In this document: in pieces, positions 43,991 through 57,571 of the stretch | Layout of the letters: each line of letters begins with the position of its first letter | Position numbering within the stretch: the first letter of the stretch is position 1 | Source: Icerya purchasi | Lineage: Eukaryota > Arthropoda > Insecta > Hemiptera > Monophlebidae | DNA length: 64,000 nt | Assembly (NCBI GenBank): GCA_039619475.1 | Contig: CM077115.1 | Coordinates: 447,815,292-447,879,291 of the forward strand | Direction: 5' to 3' | Program-made: the position numbers and the translations under genes | The notes under the pieces: model-generated | Told to the model about the DNA's origin: nothing | Databases searched by the model: none | The model's input: the letters and a program-made list of their open reading frames with translations, nothing else

Positions 43991-46257
43991 CTAAATCTGA
44001 TTATGTGATACTTATTTGTGTTCACAAAACAGATTATTACTTTTAGTCCTTAATACGATTTTCTTTTAGGCAATGTAAATGTACACCAAAGCATAACTGT
44101 AATTAAATTCGCACTCTATGCTTAATTACGAATATTACTTTCCTCCAATTTTACTCTGAAAACAACTTCTGTTGACCTTATTTAATTTATTCTGCCGCTA
44201 TATTTAAGCCCCTACCTATCAAAATTCAGCAATGATTTACTTCGATAAATTATTATAACGGTCTTCTTAAATAATTGATTTTTTACGATATGGCTCATTT
44301 TCACACGCATGTACTCTCTCAAAGTCCCCCCTCAAAGCATGGCTGAAAAATTACTGCCCAACCCAAATTCAAATTTTACGTGTGGAATCATTTTGCGCTT
44401 CCGCTATCTATCACATTTTTAAATCGTTCATATAAATTTAAAATTTTGTACGTACCTTTATCTGATTTCTTCTTTTTTTCCCGCTTTTCGGTCGATGAAA
44501 ATATTACAGGAACTCCTTATTTATACAACTCTTTTGTTTTTTGTAGCCGGTTTTAAAAATTTAGAAAGGTGATTTTTGTAAAATATTAGAAAAAGGAAGA
44601 CATTTTTATTTGAATTTGAAATTATCTCACATTTTTACAGAATAATCTGTAGTAAAGCAATTTAAAATGCACTTACCAAAATGTAGCCTCTTAAAATGAA
44701 AGTTTCTTTCAATTTTCATTAAGATAAAAACGAAATTAAGTTACCAAGTCAGGAAAGCATTAGTGTATTTTTAAAAACAAACTTTTCAATAACACAGTTA
44801 AATTAAATACGAGTTTAATTTATTTATTAAAAATTGTTTCGAAGCATTTTGTTTTTTTTAGGGTTTTTTTTCTTTTAATAATTCGGAAGCCGGTTTTGGA
44901 CGATTCACTATTAACGAATATTGGAATTCGAAACTTTTTTTCTTCCTGAAATCGGTTTTGGCATAAACTATAAAGAGCGATGAATTTAAGGAAATATATA
45001 TTTCATAAAACACTTCATTTCTATAATAAAAAATCTTTGAAGGGGAATCTGTAAAAACGTTTTGTACAAGTGGTCGATGATTCGGCAAGTGGTTCCGTAG
45101 CTTGAAACCTGAAAACCACCACCATCACCAGCTTTATCAGTTACATAAACGAGAGTCATCTAAAATTTTCTACGGTTCTAGCTGAACTTTTTCACAATTC
45201 TCTGAAAATATTTTTGAACTACAAAAAATTTCATTTGAAATTTAGAATACAACTTGTGTAGAATTAGGTTTATTTTCGCATGCCTGAGTGAGCTGTCTAT
45301 TTAAAGCTTAAATGACTCTCGTTAGGCAGTAGAACATCGAAAAAAGTAACAAAGATGATTTCACGAGCAATTTATAAAAGTCAGATGGTTTATAGAAATA
45401 AATTTCAACACATAAATGCAAAAGAAACTAAATTTGTATTTATGGAGTAAATTTTAATGCTACAAATAAGCGATCGAATACAATTTAAAAATTAAAAATT
45501 TTTCAAGTAAATAAAAATTATTCAGATATAAGTAACAAATTTTAAAATGTAAAGCATAAAAATTAGAATTGGCACTTGACTTTCAAAAACTACATTTATA
45601 AATTTAGATGTACATTTAGAATCTGATATAAAATTTTAACTATAGAACCTTAAAAGAGGTTATATTTCATAAAAATTTATTTTTCAAGGTTTGTATGGAC
45701 TTTATCAGAAGAAAAATATAGAACTGATGATTTTAATATAACAAATTTGAAATTCAAACTATGCCAGCTTTCATGAATATCTAACGATAAAATGGCAAAA
45801 GGTGAACAATTAAGGGAAAAAAGTAAATGTTCTACTGCGCCATACCTGACACCAGTCATGCTTAGTAGTGGCGCACTTACTTACCGACGATGTCTGCTAC
45901 ATAACTACCTGTAACTGCTGGACAACCGCACAAGAAAACGTACTGATACCGAGACGACGCGACGCGATGTGAAACGTGAAGCACAAGTAACCGCTTAAAC
46001 TTTGCCTTAGCTGAAAAATAGATTATTACTGATCGCAGGGCACAGTCGCTTTATAATAATTCACTTTCTAGTCTCATTCTGTCCCACCTGTTAATCATGA
46101 AATTGTACTAGTACTGTCTTCTCTTTACCCAATATTTATTGTCGACAAACTTAAGAATAGCTCCCTCCGCGTGACGTATTTAAAACATGGAAACTAAATC
46201 ATACAGGTCCGCTCTGCGACGTGTGGTGTGTATTATATAACGTAAAAGTACATACCT

Positions 46258-46379
46258 GGAAAATTGATAATTAAGGTGCTGATTGTGATGCGATGCGACA
46301 CGATGCGATGCATGTTGGTCCATCTGGGCTGTTGAAATCCTATTTCCATTAAGTGCTTCACGTTTCACCGACATCTTTT
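46258..46379 (-). other. Candidate coding exon with a consensus splice donor (first unit)
   Basis: On the minus strand an ATG at 46379 opens MSVKREALNGNRISTAQMDQ, a His-rich stretch follows, and the frame reaches CAG immediately before a consensus donor GTATGT (about 46258). The second copy (54901-54780) and third copy (63409-63288) have one substitution (Asn to Lys at residue 9) and keep both frame and donor. The short GATGCGATGC direct repeats inside it make the amino-acid composition unreliable as evidence. The product was not recognised. Confidence 0.3.
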
Positions 46380-47204
46380 CGAATAACACAACAAGAAACG
46401 CGACAAATACGAAAATCTAAATTTAATAAACTTCCAAGATCATAAATTGAATCTTTCATATTAAATCTATGCGCAATATCAATATTCTTGCTTTCAACTA
46501 GAGAGAAGGTGAACTCCATTTCTTATGAATTTTTAATTATTCTTCCAACTGTATATCAGGACAGATTCCTAAGGTAATCTCAATGTCTTCAATAGGTGAC
46601 CTGTTTACAAAAAATTCAACACAGCTACTGTCTGACCTCTATAAAAATTGATCTAGTTTAGAGTTTCAAATGCGAATAAAAATTAATTTTTATTAACCTT
46701 AATAAATCCATTATGTAAATTTTATTACAGAAAAAATTAACTACAGGAGTTTGAATTTTAAATCATTCGATTTATTTTTTGGGGTCAATTCCAACACATT
46801 TAACTTGGAGCCAGCGGGGTTATTGTAAATGACAAGGAACGAAATCTTTTCGGAAAATTTCAGTACTTTACCACAAAATCAATCAACCCAGTAAAGATAA
46901 ATATGAAGTAGTGCACTTAAAGTATATAATATTCGGCTATAGTCGGTCCGGTGTGAATCGACATTTCATTAATCACCGCCAGATTTCGTCTTTACCTTAA
47001 ATGCAGCTTTAAGTAAATGTGGAATTACCGTCCCTTTAAAAAGCTCCCATTAGAATTAAAACCTCATAGTACTATACTTTGCACAAGAAAGTAATAGGCG
47101 CATTTTTTTTGTTACCTGTTATTTTGTTGCAAATGGTGATTTTTGAAAATCATTTTAAGGCAGTATTCAGAATGAAATTTAACATTGTCACGTTCTAATA
47201 ATAA

Positions 47205-47380
47205 CTAAAATATACAGTTATATATCGCAGAAACCTCCATCTGTAAATTAATAACTTCTACTTGATTAGAAGTTGATTTATAGCTTTTACGAAAATTAAT
47301 CAAAACATCTTCGAACAGCGTGTATAAACTAAAATGTATTTCACATATAAACAATATTTTGCTGGGGTTTTCTGCCAAAA
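47205..47380 (-). pseudogene. Possible insect chemoreceptor exon remnant (middle region), first unit
   Basis: The minus frame reads EIHFSLYTLFEDVLINFRKS and ends VEVINLQMEVSAIYNCIF. Its length and pattern loosely resemble the region before transmembrane segment 5 of insect odorant receptors, where a helix with an H-x-x-V/I-L-x-x-x-x-x-L-x-x-I-Y pattern is usual. The match is weak by itself. It gains some support because two further receptor-like segments follow in the right order on the same strand in the repeat. The copy at 55741-55916 differs by Lys to Thr. Confidence 0.25.
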
Positions 47381-48865
47381 ACGGCTGATTTAGAAATTTC
47401 CCGAAACCGCTTTCTCTTTGCACTGAACGAAGTATAATAACCCCGACACAATTCTTTTAATTCATTTCGGCTTATTTTTCTTTATTCTCCTGACCGAGTG
47501 TGCAATATTTTCACGTTTTAAATTGGTTGTCTTTTTTTCTGTGTGTCGCGAATTTATTTTGTTAACATCCTAAATGAAAATGAACTGGTATAGAATTTAC
47601 AGGAAAATTTATTCTGTAATTTTCCTGTCAAGCAAAAATTTCAAATTCAAAAATTCGGGAGTCCATTAACAAATACGTAAATATAACGCAAGTAGTTCCG
47701 TCGGTTCATTAAGCTAGCTTTTAAAATGGAACTTCATAATAATTGTGAATAGATGTAAAAAAATGCCTTCGTTTGTTGCCCGTGTATTCTTTTTTTTCAC
47801 GGTAAAGAATCTAGAATGGTAACTGGCATTATATAAATTACAATGCTTATCGTTTTAAAAAGCTTCGTCTACTGTACATATTAAAAATGTTTTAAAATTT
47901 ACATTGTTCTCTTCAGTTAAGGGGTGTTACACCACTGTAAATTTTTATACTTTTTTGGCACCTTTGGAGCTGTGTTTTATATTACGACTGCATTTAAGAA
48001 GAGAAAATAACAATATCGCCGTGGAAAAGCCAAATAGGTATTATTATAGGTATACCTGAATACTATACCGCGCGGAGCGAGATCCACCGAACGTTGTTCA
48101 CGTTTTGTTTTATTGTTCTAGAACCTTTATCCGCTACATCAAATTCTGAGTTACTACGTGTTTACTAAACTTGAGCTGAAATTGAAACGTTTTAAGGCCA
48201 ACTGTGAAACTTTCTAGTTGCACTTTTTTCTACCAGCCCCCACTTTTCCAATCAAAAGTTTCGAAACAACACCTGCAATCAAAGAAAAAACTGCAATATC
48301 GTGAACATTGAAAATAATTTTTGATCCTAGATGCGAATATTATTAAGCGAGTTGAAAAATATCCGGATATCAACCATATTGTGTGTATTCTACTCATTTT
48401 CGCCACGTTGGTCTCTGAACAGCAATGCTGCTACACTGCGTTTGAAACGGAACCGTGTATTGTAAAACCAGCCCGCAGCATTTCTAATAGCAAATATTCT
48501 TATGACTTTTTCTCGAATCCGCGGTTGTGTAGACTGGACGCTGTAACTGCGTCTATTTTAATCATAGAACATAAACGTAACATCATTATTTGCTACTGAA
48601 TGTAATTTTATATTATGAAAATATGTATTATTCGAACCGCGGACACCTCTACTTTAGTTTTAAACAACATTCCGTCATTTTCTGGAAGATAACGCAGCAG
48701 TTGCCTTGCTGAAACCATTCGTTTCTTCGCTACTTTCCCAAAAGTAATTTAAGATGGTGCAGTCTAATCGCATCTGTAATTTAAAAAACCAAACACAATA
48801 TAATTATGAATTAATGTTAGTACATCATTGAATTAGAAAAAAATTTATTCAAACAACGTTTTCTA

Positions 48866-49035
48866 TGCGAAGGTTTTATTCATATTTTGAATTACACTGT
48901 TTACCATACATTGAGCTTTGAAAGAACGATAATCAAAAGGGTGAGCAGTCATTCTAACGTCAGCATACGCAGTATGATCAAGGGAAAAAAGCATAGTGTT
49001 ACTTTGTTCAAACTTCACCGATATTCTTATAGCAC
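48866..49035 (-). pseudogene. Possible chemoreceptor C-terminal exon remnant, first unit
   Basis: A strong acceptor (tatttttcag) precedes a minus frame AIRISVKFEQSNTMLFSL, then AYADVRMTAHPFDYRSF and VNSVIQNMNKTFA with a TAG stop. The R-M/I-T-A-x-x-F-x-x-x-S-F pattern followed by a short end resembles the last exon (TM7) of insect odorant receptors. It lies downstream of the TM6-like segment on the same strand, about 2.2 kb away, with a LINE in between. The family assignment is inference from pattern memory. Confidence 0.35.
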
Positions 49036-49426
49036 CTGAAAAATATTTAAAACCGTGAACCTTGAACATATACATGTATATATGTATATGCGCTAATATT
49101 CTACTGCTTCTGAAGTACTTCGTCAACATTGCATCGAGGTAATTTATACATACAAAAAAAAGTAGGCATTATAAATCCAGTGTGAAGGGAAGACTTTCAG
49201 TTTCCACAAATTTCGCGACATTGGTAACTTATATATTTTCAGTAATTATTTTTCATATCTTCCTTTTCGGATTAGCACCAACTTCAACCATTATTAATGG
49301 GTACATTCAGTCATTCCCTATTTTCCTAAATCTGGTATCGACTACAATGCCGATTATTCCAGATGTTTATTGAAATAGCAGGTGGGAACGCTGTGTGCAA
49401 CCGTTTGAGACAGTCAGAGGCTGCTT

Positions 49427-50985
49427 TTGCAATCATTTCACTATTTGGCTAACGTAACAACAGGACAACCAATCCTAATCGAAGAGGTAGAACAAGCCTT
49501 AAAAGTGGCAAAAAACAGAAAGGCAACGGAACCGAATAAAATACTAGTTAGAATTAAAAAATTTTGGGAAAAAACGTTAACGATTCTTTGCTCCAAATGT
49601 TTAATACTATATTTGGTGCGGGGAAGATTCTGAATGATTGGACGAAGTCAACATTCATAATGTTACCTAAAAAGCGAAATGCTAAAAAATGTGAGGATTA
49701 TCGAAGTATCGGTTTGGTGAGTCATTTACTAAAAGTTTTTCTTCGCATTATATACTCGAGAATATACAAGAAAAAAGAAGGGTAACTAGTTGATGCTCAG
49801 TTTGGATTTAGGAAAAATTTAGGTACTAGGGACGTCCTATTCAGTGTTAGGATGCTAATTCAGCGATGCAGAGATATTGCACGTACAGTCTTTATATGTT
49901 TTGTCGACTTTCAGAAAGCGTTCGACAACGTAAAGCATAATAAATTAATGAATGTCCTAAAACGAACAGGCATTGATGACACAGATATACGGGTGATAAA
50001 GAACTTATATTGGTGCCAAACAGCAAGCATTAGAATTGAACAACATAACACAGAGGAAATAGCAATATGCAAAAGGGTAAGACAAGGTTGCATTTTGTCC
50101 CGGCTGCTATTCCATATATATTCTGAAAAAATCTTTGAAGAGGTCCATAAGAAACTTAATAGCGGCATTAAAGTAAATGGAAAAATAGTAAATAATTTTA
50201 GATATGCGGACGACACAATTTTAATAGCGAATAAGCTAAAGGAACTGCAAAGATTTGTAAATGTCCTCGCTGAAATATGTCACATATACGGATTACACCT
50301 GAACATCGCTAAAACGAATTACATGCTAGGTAGTAGGACGAATGGAAATTTAGTAACAACATCGTTTACAGATTACGGAGAAAAAATAGAAAAAATCAAA
50401 AACACCGAATATTTAGGCAGTAATCTAAACGATCAATGGGACATGAGTGAAGAAGTAAAAATACGAATTGGAAAAGCAAGAAATGCATTTTTTAAATTAA
50501 AAACAAGATAAGTGATGGATTAAAAATTAGGCGGGTAAAATCTTATATATGTTCGGTGTTACTATATGATGCTGAAAACTGGACATTAACGAAAGCAACA
50601 GAACGAAAACTTGATGTCTTCGAGATGTAGATATATCGAAAGATACTTAAAATAAAATGGACGGACAAAATACGAAACTCTAAAGTGTTAAATCGATTAA
50701 ATAAGTCTAAAGAAATAATAAAAGAAATTAAACACAGAAAATTAATTTTGGACACGTAATGTGCCATCCAAGGCAATATATGTAGTACACTCCAACTCCT
50801 GATGCGAGAAAAGATCGCTCGAAAAAGACCACCGGGAAAAAGAAGAATAACGTGGATACAAAATTTGACACAATGGTATCAAGTGTACACCATTGAGAAC
50901 GTACTAGACAGACGAAAGGTTGCTCAAATGTTAGCCAACGTTCGATAACGGACATGGCACCGCGATGATGATGATAACAATACCA
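49427..50985 (+). pseudogene. LINE reverse transcriptase inside the first repeat unit
   Basis: In order: PILIEEVEQALKVAKNRKAT (RT start) at about 49460, FGAGKILNDWTKSTFIMLPK at about 49610, CEDYRSIGLVSHLLKVFLRI at about 49690, a TAA stop at 49783-49785, AQFGFRKNLGTRDVLFSVRM (about 49797), then a 219-aa open frame (49852-50511) with FICFVDFQKAFDNVKHNKLM (first catalytic Asp), KRVRQGCILSRLLFHIYSEK and FRYADDTILIANKL (intact YADD). After a frameshift the C-terminal part continues (RKILKIKWTDKIRNSKVLNR, about 50635) with more stops, ending at the tail CCGCGATGATGATGATAAC near 50985. Catalytic residues are intact but the frame is broken at several points, so it is not functional as one protein. 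No endonuclease domain was seen. Confidence 0.9.
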
Positions 50986-51239
50986 ACGATTAAGAGATAC
51001 TTTTAAATATAAATACGGCTATTGAATATAGAGTGTCATTATTATTTTCCAATGTTCTTTGATTATTCACAATATTCGACGACGCCGATGATGGGGTTAT
51101 GTAAAATATGTTTGATATTTTTAACCATTATGTTTTATCTATTGCATAGCAGGTTGTCTTCCATTTGCGCCTTCTTCCACATTTGCCGTCATTCGTACTG
51201 CTTCGACCTGGCTCTGCAAGTCAATTTTTATTACAGTTA

Positions 51240-51440
51240 GATATTAACGGTTGCTTCCGATAGGCCATTAAACATTGCTTTCACTGCTCCTAAAATCAAA
51301 CAAAACATATACACAGCATCCACGTTCGAAATATCCGATAAATTATAAGCTATGTAACAGTTAATAAAGTGTGACAATTCGTGAATCACAAATACAGAAA
51401 GGACACGCATTATTTCCTTTCTTCTCAAATAGATCGTGGA
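51240..51440 (-). pseudogene. Possible chemoreceptor TM6-region exon remnant, spanning the unit 1/2 junction
   Basis: After a possible acceptor (gagcacag) the minus strand reads VSTIYLRRKEIMRVLSV, then HFINCYIAYNLSDISNV and DAVYMFCL. The CY-x-A-x-NLSD-x-S-x-V-x-DAVY layout resembles transmembrane segment 6 and the following loop of insect odorant receptors (C-Y/F ... L-S-x-x-S-x-x-V-x-x-A-x-Y). One residue seems missing between V and D, and the frame then runs on into non-receptor sequence to a stop, so I treat it as decayed. The unit boundary at 51374 lies inside it; at 43138 the same exon is cut after VIHE. The copy at 59776-59976 is nearly identical. Confidence 0.35.
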
Positions 51441-51720
51441 TACTCTGTGCTCATGGATATTACTGGATACGAAAAAATATATTCTCTACAGAAAAATAAC
51501 CGATAAAAAGCAAAAAAATGTGATTGCTTTTTGAAACCCATTATTTTACTCCGCTAAAAAGGCAATATGTTAATCATATTAATCAAAAAGCCATTATTTG
51601 ACATAATCAACCTGTCATCCTCATCACGATTACAAAACGTTCTGACGACTAATCGGATCACAAAAACTGAAACGTTCGCATAAGCGACAACAGCACCTAA
51701 AACATAACAAACAAAAACAA

Positions 51721-52510
51721 ATAGCCTACTCCAACTTAAGGAAAAAACGGCTAAATGATTTCATATACCATTTATGGCCCAAGTTATCGCTTTAGACCGA
51801 TTTTTTTACAAATATTACTATGGAATACATTTAAAATTAGGCACGAATTATATATATTTAAATTCAGAGCGCTGAACGGCTACTCGCTGAGTCGTTGATG
51901 AAGAAACTGCATTTACAGATGATTCTAAAAGTTGGCATGTTGAACTGCTCCGTTGCTAGTGTCTTGCTAATTTTACCGCAGCACCTAAGACAAATTAACA
52001 AAAACAAATAGCCTACTCCTACCGAAGGATAAAATAGCTAAATGATTTCATATACCATTTATGGCCCTAGTTATCGCTTTAGACCGATATTTTTACAAAT
52101 ATTACTATGGAATACATTTAAAATTAGACACGAATTATATATATATTTAAATTTGGAGCGTTGAACGGCTACTCGCTGAGTCGTCGATGAAGAAACTGCA
52201 TTTACAGATGATTCTAAAAGTTGGCATGTTGAACTGCTCCGTTGCTAATGTCTTGCTAATTTTACCTCAGCACCTAAGACAAATTAACAAATAGCCTACT
52301 CCTACCGAAGGATAAAACGGCTAAATAATTTCGTATACAATTTATGCCCCTAACAATCATTTATTTTTTAGACCGATTTTCTTACAAATATTGTATGTGG
52401 AATACATATAAAATTAGACACGAATTATATATTTAAATTCGGACCGTTGAACGGCTACCCGCTGAATCTTCAATGATAATTCATACATGATTTTTCACGA
52501 TTCGAATGTT
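51721..52510. repeat. About 285-bp sub-repeat, second unit (three copies)
   Basis: Copies start at 51721, 52008 and 52291 (spacings 287 and 283). The middle copy is closest to the first copy of the preceding unit; the last copy is shortened as in the other units. Confidence 0.88.
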
Positions 52511-54779
52511 GCTAAATCTGATTATGTAATACTTATTTGTGTTCACAAAACAGATTATTACTTTTAGTCCTTAATACGATTTTCTTTTAGGCAATGTAAA
52601 TGTACACCAAAGCATAACTGTAATTAAATTCGCACTCTATGCTTAATTACGAATATTTCTTTCCTCCAATTTTACTCTGAAAACAACTTCTGTTGACCTT
52701 ATTTAATTTATTCTGCCGCTATATTTAAGCCCCTACCTATCAAAATTCAGCAATGATTTACTTCGATAAATTATTATAACGGTCTTCTTAAATAATTGAT
52801 TTTTTACGATATGGCTCATTTTCACACGCATGTACTCTCTCAAAGTCCCCCCTCAAAGCATGGCTGAAAAATTACTGCCCAACCCAAATTCAAATTTTAC
52901 GTGTGGAATCATTTTGCGCTTCCGCTATCTATCACATTTTTAAATCGTTCATATAAATTTAAAATTTGGTACGTACCTTTATCTGATTTCTTCCTTTTTT
53001 TCCCGCTTTTCGGTCGATGAAAATATTACAGGAACTCCTTATTTATACAACTCTTTTGTTTTTTGTAGCCGGTTATAAAAATTTAGAAAGGTGATTTTTG
53101 TAAAATATTAGAAAAAGGAAGACATTTTTATTTGAATTTGAAATTATCTCACATTTTTACAGAATAATCTGTAGTAAAGCAATTTAAAATGCACTTACCA
53201 AAATGTAGCCACTTAAAATGAAAGTTTCTTTCAATTTTCATTAAGATAAAAACGAAATTAAGTTACCAAGTCAGGAAAGCATTAGTGTATTTTTAAAAAC
53301 AAACTTTTCAATAACACAGTTAAATTAAATACGAGTTTAATTTATTTATTAAAAATTGTTTCGAAGCATTTTGTTTTTTTTAGGGTTCTTTTCTTTTAAT
53401 AATTCGGAAACCGGTTTTGGGCGATTCACTATTAACGAATATTGGAATTCGAAACTTTTTTTCTTCCTGAAATCGGTTTTGGCATAAGTTATAAAGAGCG
53501 ATGAATTTAAGGAAATATATATTTCATAAAACACTTCATTTCTATAATAAAAAATCTTTGAAGGGGAATCTGTAAAAACGTTTTGTACAAGTGGTCGATG
53601 ATTCGACAAGTGGTTCCGTAGCTTGAAACCTGAAAACCATCACCATCACCAGCTTAATCAGTTAAATAAACGAGAGTCATCTAAAATTTTCTACGGTTCT
53701 AGCTGAACTTTTTCACAATTCTCTGAAAATATTTTTGAACTACAAAAAATTTCATTTGAAATTTAGAATACAACTTGTGTAGAATTAGGTTTATTTTCGC
53801 ATGCCTGAGTGAGCTGTCTATTTAAAGCTTAAATGACTCTCGTTAGGCAGTAGAACATCGAAAAAAGTAACAAAGATGATTTCACGAGCAATTTATAAAA
53901 GTCAGATGGTTTATAGAAATAAATTTCAACACATAAATGCAAAAGAAACTAAATTTGTATTTATGGAGTAAATTTTAATGCTACAAATAAGCGATCGAAT
54001 ACAATTTAAAAATTAAAAATTTTTCAAGTAAATAAAAATTATTCAGATATAAGTAACAAATTTTAAAATGTAAAGCATAAAAATTAGAATTGGCACTTGA
54101 CTTTCAAAAACTACATTTATAAATTTAGATGTACATTTAGAATCTGATATAAAATTTTAACTATAGAACCTTAAAAGAGGTTATATTTCATAAAAATTTA
54201 TTTTTCAAGGTTTGTATGGACTTTATCAGAAGAAAAATATAGAACTGATGATTTTAATATAACAAATTTGAAATTCAAACTATGCCAGCTTTCATGAATA
54301 TCTAACAATAAAATGGCAAAAGGTGAACAATTAAGGGAAAAAAGTAAATGTTCTACTGTCGCCATACCTGACACCAGTCATGCTTAGTAGTGGTGCAGTT
54401 ACTTACCGACGATGTCTGCTACATAACTACCTGTAACTGCTGGACAACCGCACAAGAAAACGTACTGATACCGAGACGACGCGACGCGATGTGAAACGTG
54501 AAGCACAAGTAACCGCTTAAACTTTGCCTTAGCTGAAAAATAGATTATTACTGATCGCAGGGCACAGTCGCTTTATAATAATTCACTTTCTAGTCTCATT
54601 CTGTCCCACCTGTTAATCATGAAATTGTACTAGTACTGTCTTCTCTTTACCCAATATTTATTGTCGACAAACTTAAGAATAGCTCCCTCCGCGTGACGTA
54701 TTTAAAACATGGAAACTAAATCATACAGGTCCGCTCTGCGACGTGTGGTGTGTATTATATAACGTAAAAGTACATACCT

Positions 54780-54901
54780 GGAAAATTGATAATTAAGGTG
54801 CTGATTGTGATGCGATGCGACACGATGCGATGCATGTTGGTCCATCTGGGCTGTTGAAATCCTATTTCCTTTAAGTGCTTCACGTTTCACCGACATCTTT
54901 T
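54780..54901 (-). other. Candidate coding exon with a consensus splice donor (second unit)
   Basis: Copy of the 46258-46379 segment with Lys in place of Asn at residue 9. Frame and donor are kept. Confidence 0.3.
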
Positions 54902-55740
54902 CGAATAACACAACGAGAAACGCGACAAATACGAAAATCTAAATTTAATAAACTTCCAAGATCATAAATTGAATCTTTCATATTAAATCTATGCGCAATA
55001 TCAATATTCTTGCTTTCAACTAGAGAGAAGGTGAACTCCATTTCTTATGAATTTTTAATTATTCTTCCAACTGTATATCAGGACAGATTCCTAAGGTAAT
55101 CTCAATGTCTTCAATAGGTGACCTGTTTACAAAAAATTCACATTAAATAATTAAAAAACACAGCTACTGTCTGACCTCTATAAAAATTGATCTAGTTTAG
55201 AGTTTCAAATGCGAATAAAAATTAATTTTTATTAACCTTAATAAATCCATTATGTAAATTTTATTACAGAAAAAATTAACTACAGGAGTTTGAATTTTAA
55301 ATCATTCGATTTATTTTTTGGGGTCAATTCCAACACATTTAACTTGGAGCCAGCTGGGTTATTGTAAATGGCAAGGAATGAAATCTTTTCGGAAAATCTC
55401 AGTACTTTACCACAAAATCAATCAACCCAGTAAAGATAAATATGAAGTGCACTTAAAGTATATAATATTCGGCTATAGTCGGTCCGGTGTGAATCGAAAT
55501 TTCATTAATCACCGCCAGAGTTCGTCTTTACCTTAAATGCAGCTTTAAGTAAATGTGGAATTACCGTCCCTTTAAAAAGCTCCCATTAGAATTAAAACCT
55601 CATAGTACTATACTTTGCACAAGAAAGTAATAGGCGCATTTTTTTTGTTACCTGTTATTTTGTTGTAAATGGTGATTTTTGAAAATCATTTTAAGGCAGT
55701 ATTCAGAATGAAATTTAACATTGTCACGTTCTAATAATAA

Positions 55741-55916
55741 CTAAAATATACAGTTATATATCGCAGAAACCTCCATCTGTAAATTAATAACTTCTACTTG
55801 ATTAGAAGTTGATGTATAGCTTTTACGAAAATTAATCAAAACATCTTCGAACAGCGTGTATAAACTAAAATGTATTTCACATATAAACAATATTTTGCTG
55901 GGGTTTTCTGCCAAAA
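55741..55916 (-). pseudogene. Possible insect chemoreceptor exon remnant (middle region), second unit
   Basis: Same segment as 47205-47380 with one substitution (KSYTST in place of KSYKST). It would precede the segments at 51240-51440 and 48866-49035 in a minus-strand gene. Confidence 0.25.
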
Positions 55917-57401
55917 ACGGCTGATTTAGAAATTTCCCGAAACCGCTTTCTCTTTGCACTGAACGAAGTATAATAACCCCGACACAATTCTTTTAATTCA
56001 TTTCGGTTTATTTTTCTTTATTCTCCTGACCGAGTGTGCAATATTTTCACGTTTTAAATTGGTTGTCTTTTTTTCTGTGTGTCGCGAATTTATTTTGTTA
56101 ACATCCTAAATGAAAATGAACTGGTATAGAATTTACAGGAAAATTTATTCTGTAATTTTCCTGTCAAGCAAAAATTTCAAATTCAAAAATTCGGGAGTCC
56201 ATTAACAAATACGTAAATATAACGCAAGTAGTTCCGTCGGTTCATTAAGCTAGCTTTTAAAATGGAACTTCATAATAATTGTGAATAGATGTAAAAAAAT
56301 GCCTTCGTTTGTTGCCCGTGTATTCTTTTTTTTCACGGTAAAGAATCTAGAATGGTAACTGGCATTATATAAATTACAATGCTTATCGTTTTAAAAAGCT
56401 TCGTCTACTGTACATATTAAAAATGTTTTAAAATTTACATTGTTCTCTTCAGTTAAGGGGTGTTACACCACTGTAAATTTTTATACTTTTTTGGCACCTT
56501 TGGAGCTGTGTTTTATATTACGACTGCATTTAAGAAGAGAAAATAACAATATCGCCGTGGAAAAGTCAAATAGGTATTATTATAGGTATACCTGAATACT
56601 ATACCGCGCGGAGCGAGATCCACCGAACGTTGTTCACGTTTTGTTTTATTGTTCTAGAACCTTTATCCGCTACATTAAATTCTGAGTTACTACGTGTTTA
56701 CTAAACTTGAGCTGAAATTGAAACGTTTTAAGGCCAACTGTGAAACTTTCTAGTTGCACTTTTTTCTACCAGCCCCCACTTTTCCAATCAAAAGTTTCGA
56801 AACAACACCTGCAATCAAAGAAAAAACTGCAATATCGTGAACATTGAAAATAATTTTTGATCCTAGATGCGAATATTATTAAGCGAGTTGAATAATATCC
56901 GGATATCAACCATATTGTGTGTATTCTACTCATTTTCGCCACGTTGGTCTCTGAACAGCAATTCTGCTACACTGCGTTTGAAACGGAACCGTGTATTGTA
57001 AAACCAGCCCGCAGCATTTCTAATAGCAAATATTCTTATGACTTTTTCTCGAATCCGCGGTTGTGTAGACTGGACGCTGTAACTGCGTCTATTTTAATCA
57101 TAGAACATAAACGTAACATCATTATTTGCTACTGAATGTAATTTTATATTATGAAAATATGTATTATTCGAACCGCGGACACCTCTACTTTAGTTTTAAA
57201 CAACATTCCGTCATTTTCTGGAAGATAACGCAGCAGTTGCCTTGCTGAAACCATTCGTTTCTTCGCTACTTTCCCAAAAGTAATTTAAGATGGTGCAGTC
57301 TAATCGCATCTGTAATTTAAAAAACCAAACACAATATAATTATGAATTAATGTTAGTACATCATTGAATTAGAAAAAAATTTATTCAAACAACGTTTTCT
57401 A

Positions 57402-57571
57402 TGCGAAGGTTTTATTCATATTTTGAATTACACTGTTTACCATACATTGAGCTTTGAAAGAACGATAATCAAAAGGGTGAGCAGTCATTCTAACGTCAGC
57501 ATACGCAGTATGATCAAGGGAAAAAAGCATAGTGTTACTTTGTTCAAACTTCACCGATATTCTTATAGCAC
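57402..57571 (-). pseudogene. Possible chemoreceptor C-terminal exon remnant, second unit
   Basis: Identical in protein sequence to 48866-49035, with the same acceptor and stop. Confidence 0.35.

Larger units (their letters stand above)
43991..49400. other. First unit, sequence between the sub-repeats and the LINE
   Basis: AT-rich sequence shared by all units. It contains several minus-strand frames of 60-90 codons kept between copies; the candidate ones are listed separately. The plus frame at 48321-48599 has a hydrophobic start (VCILLIFATLVSEQQ) and several Cys, but in the next unit its upstream part has a stop (56893), so it is not supported as a gene. Nothing else was recognised. Confidence 0.4.
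52511..57401. other. Second unit, sequence between the sub-repeats and the LINE
   Basis: Counterpart of 43991-48862. The minus frame at 53349-53609 (NHRPLVQNVFTDSPSKIFYY) is conserved with the copies at 44858-45088 and 61856-62116 apart from a few substitutions and a length change at its end. No family was recognised. Confidence 0.4.

Noticed and set aside
48321..48599. Plus-strand 92-codon frame with a signal-peptide-like start in the repeat unit
   Set aside because: The copy in the next unit has a stop in the upstream part (56893), the ATG is replaced by a GTG-type start, and nothing about its composition matches a known family.
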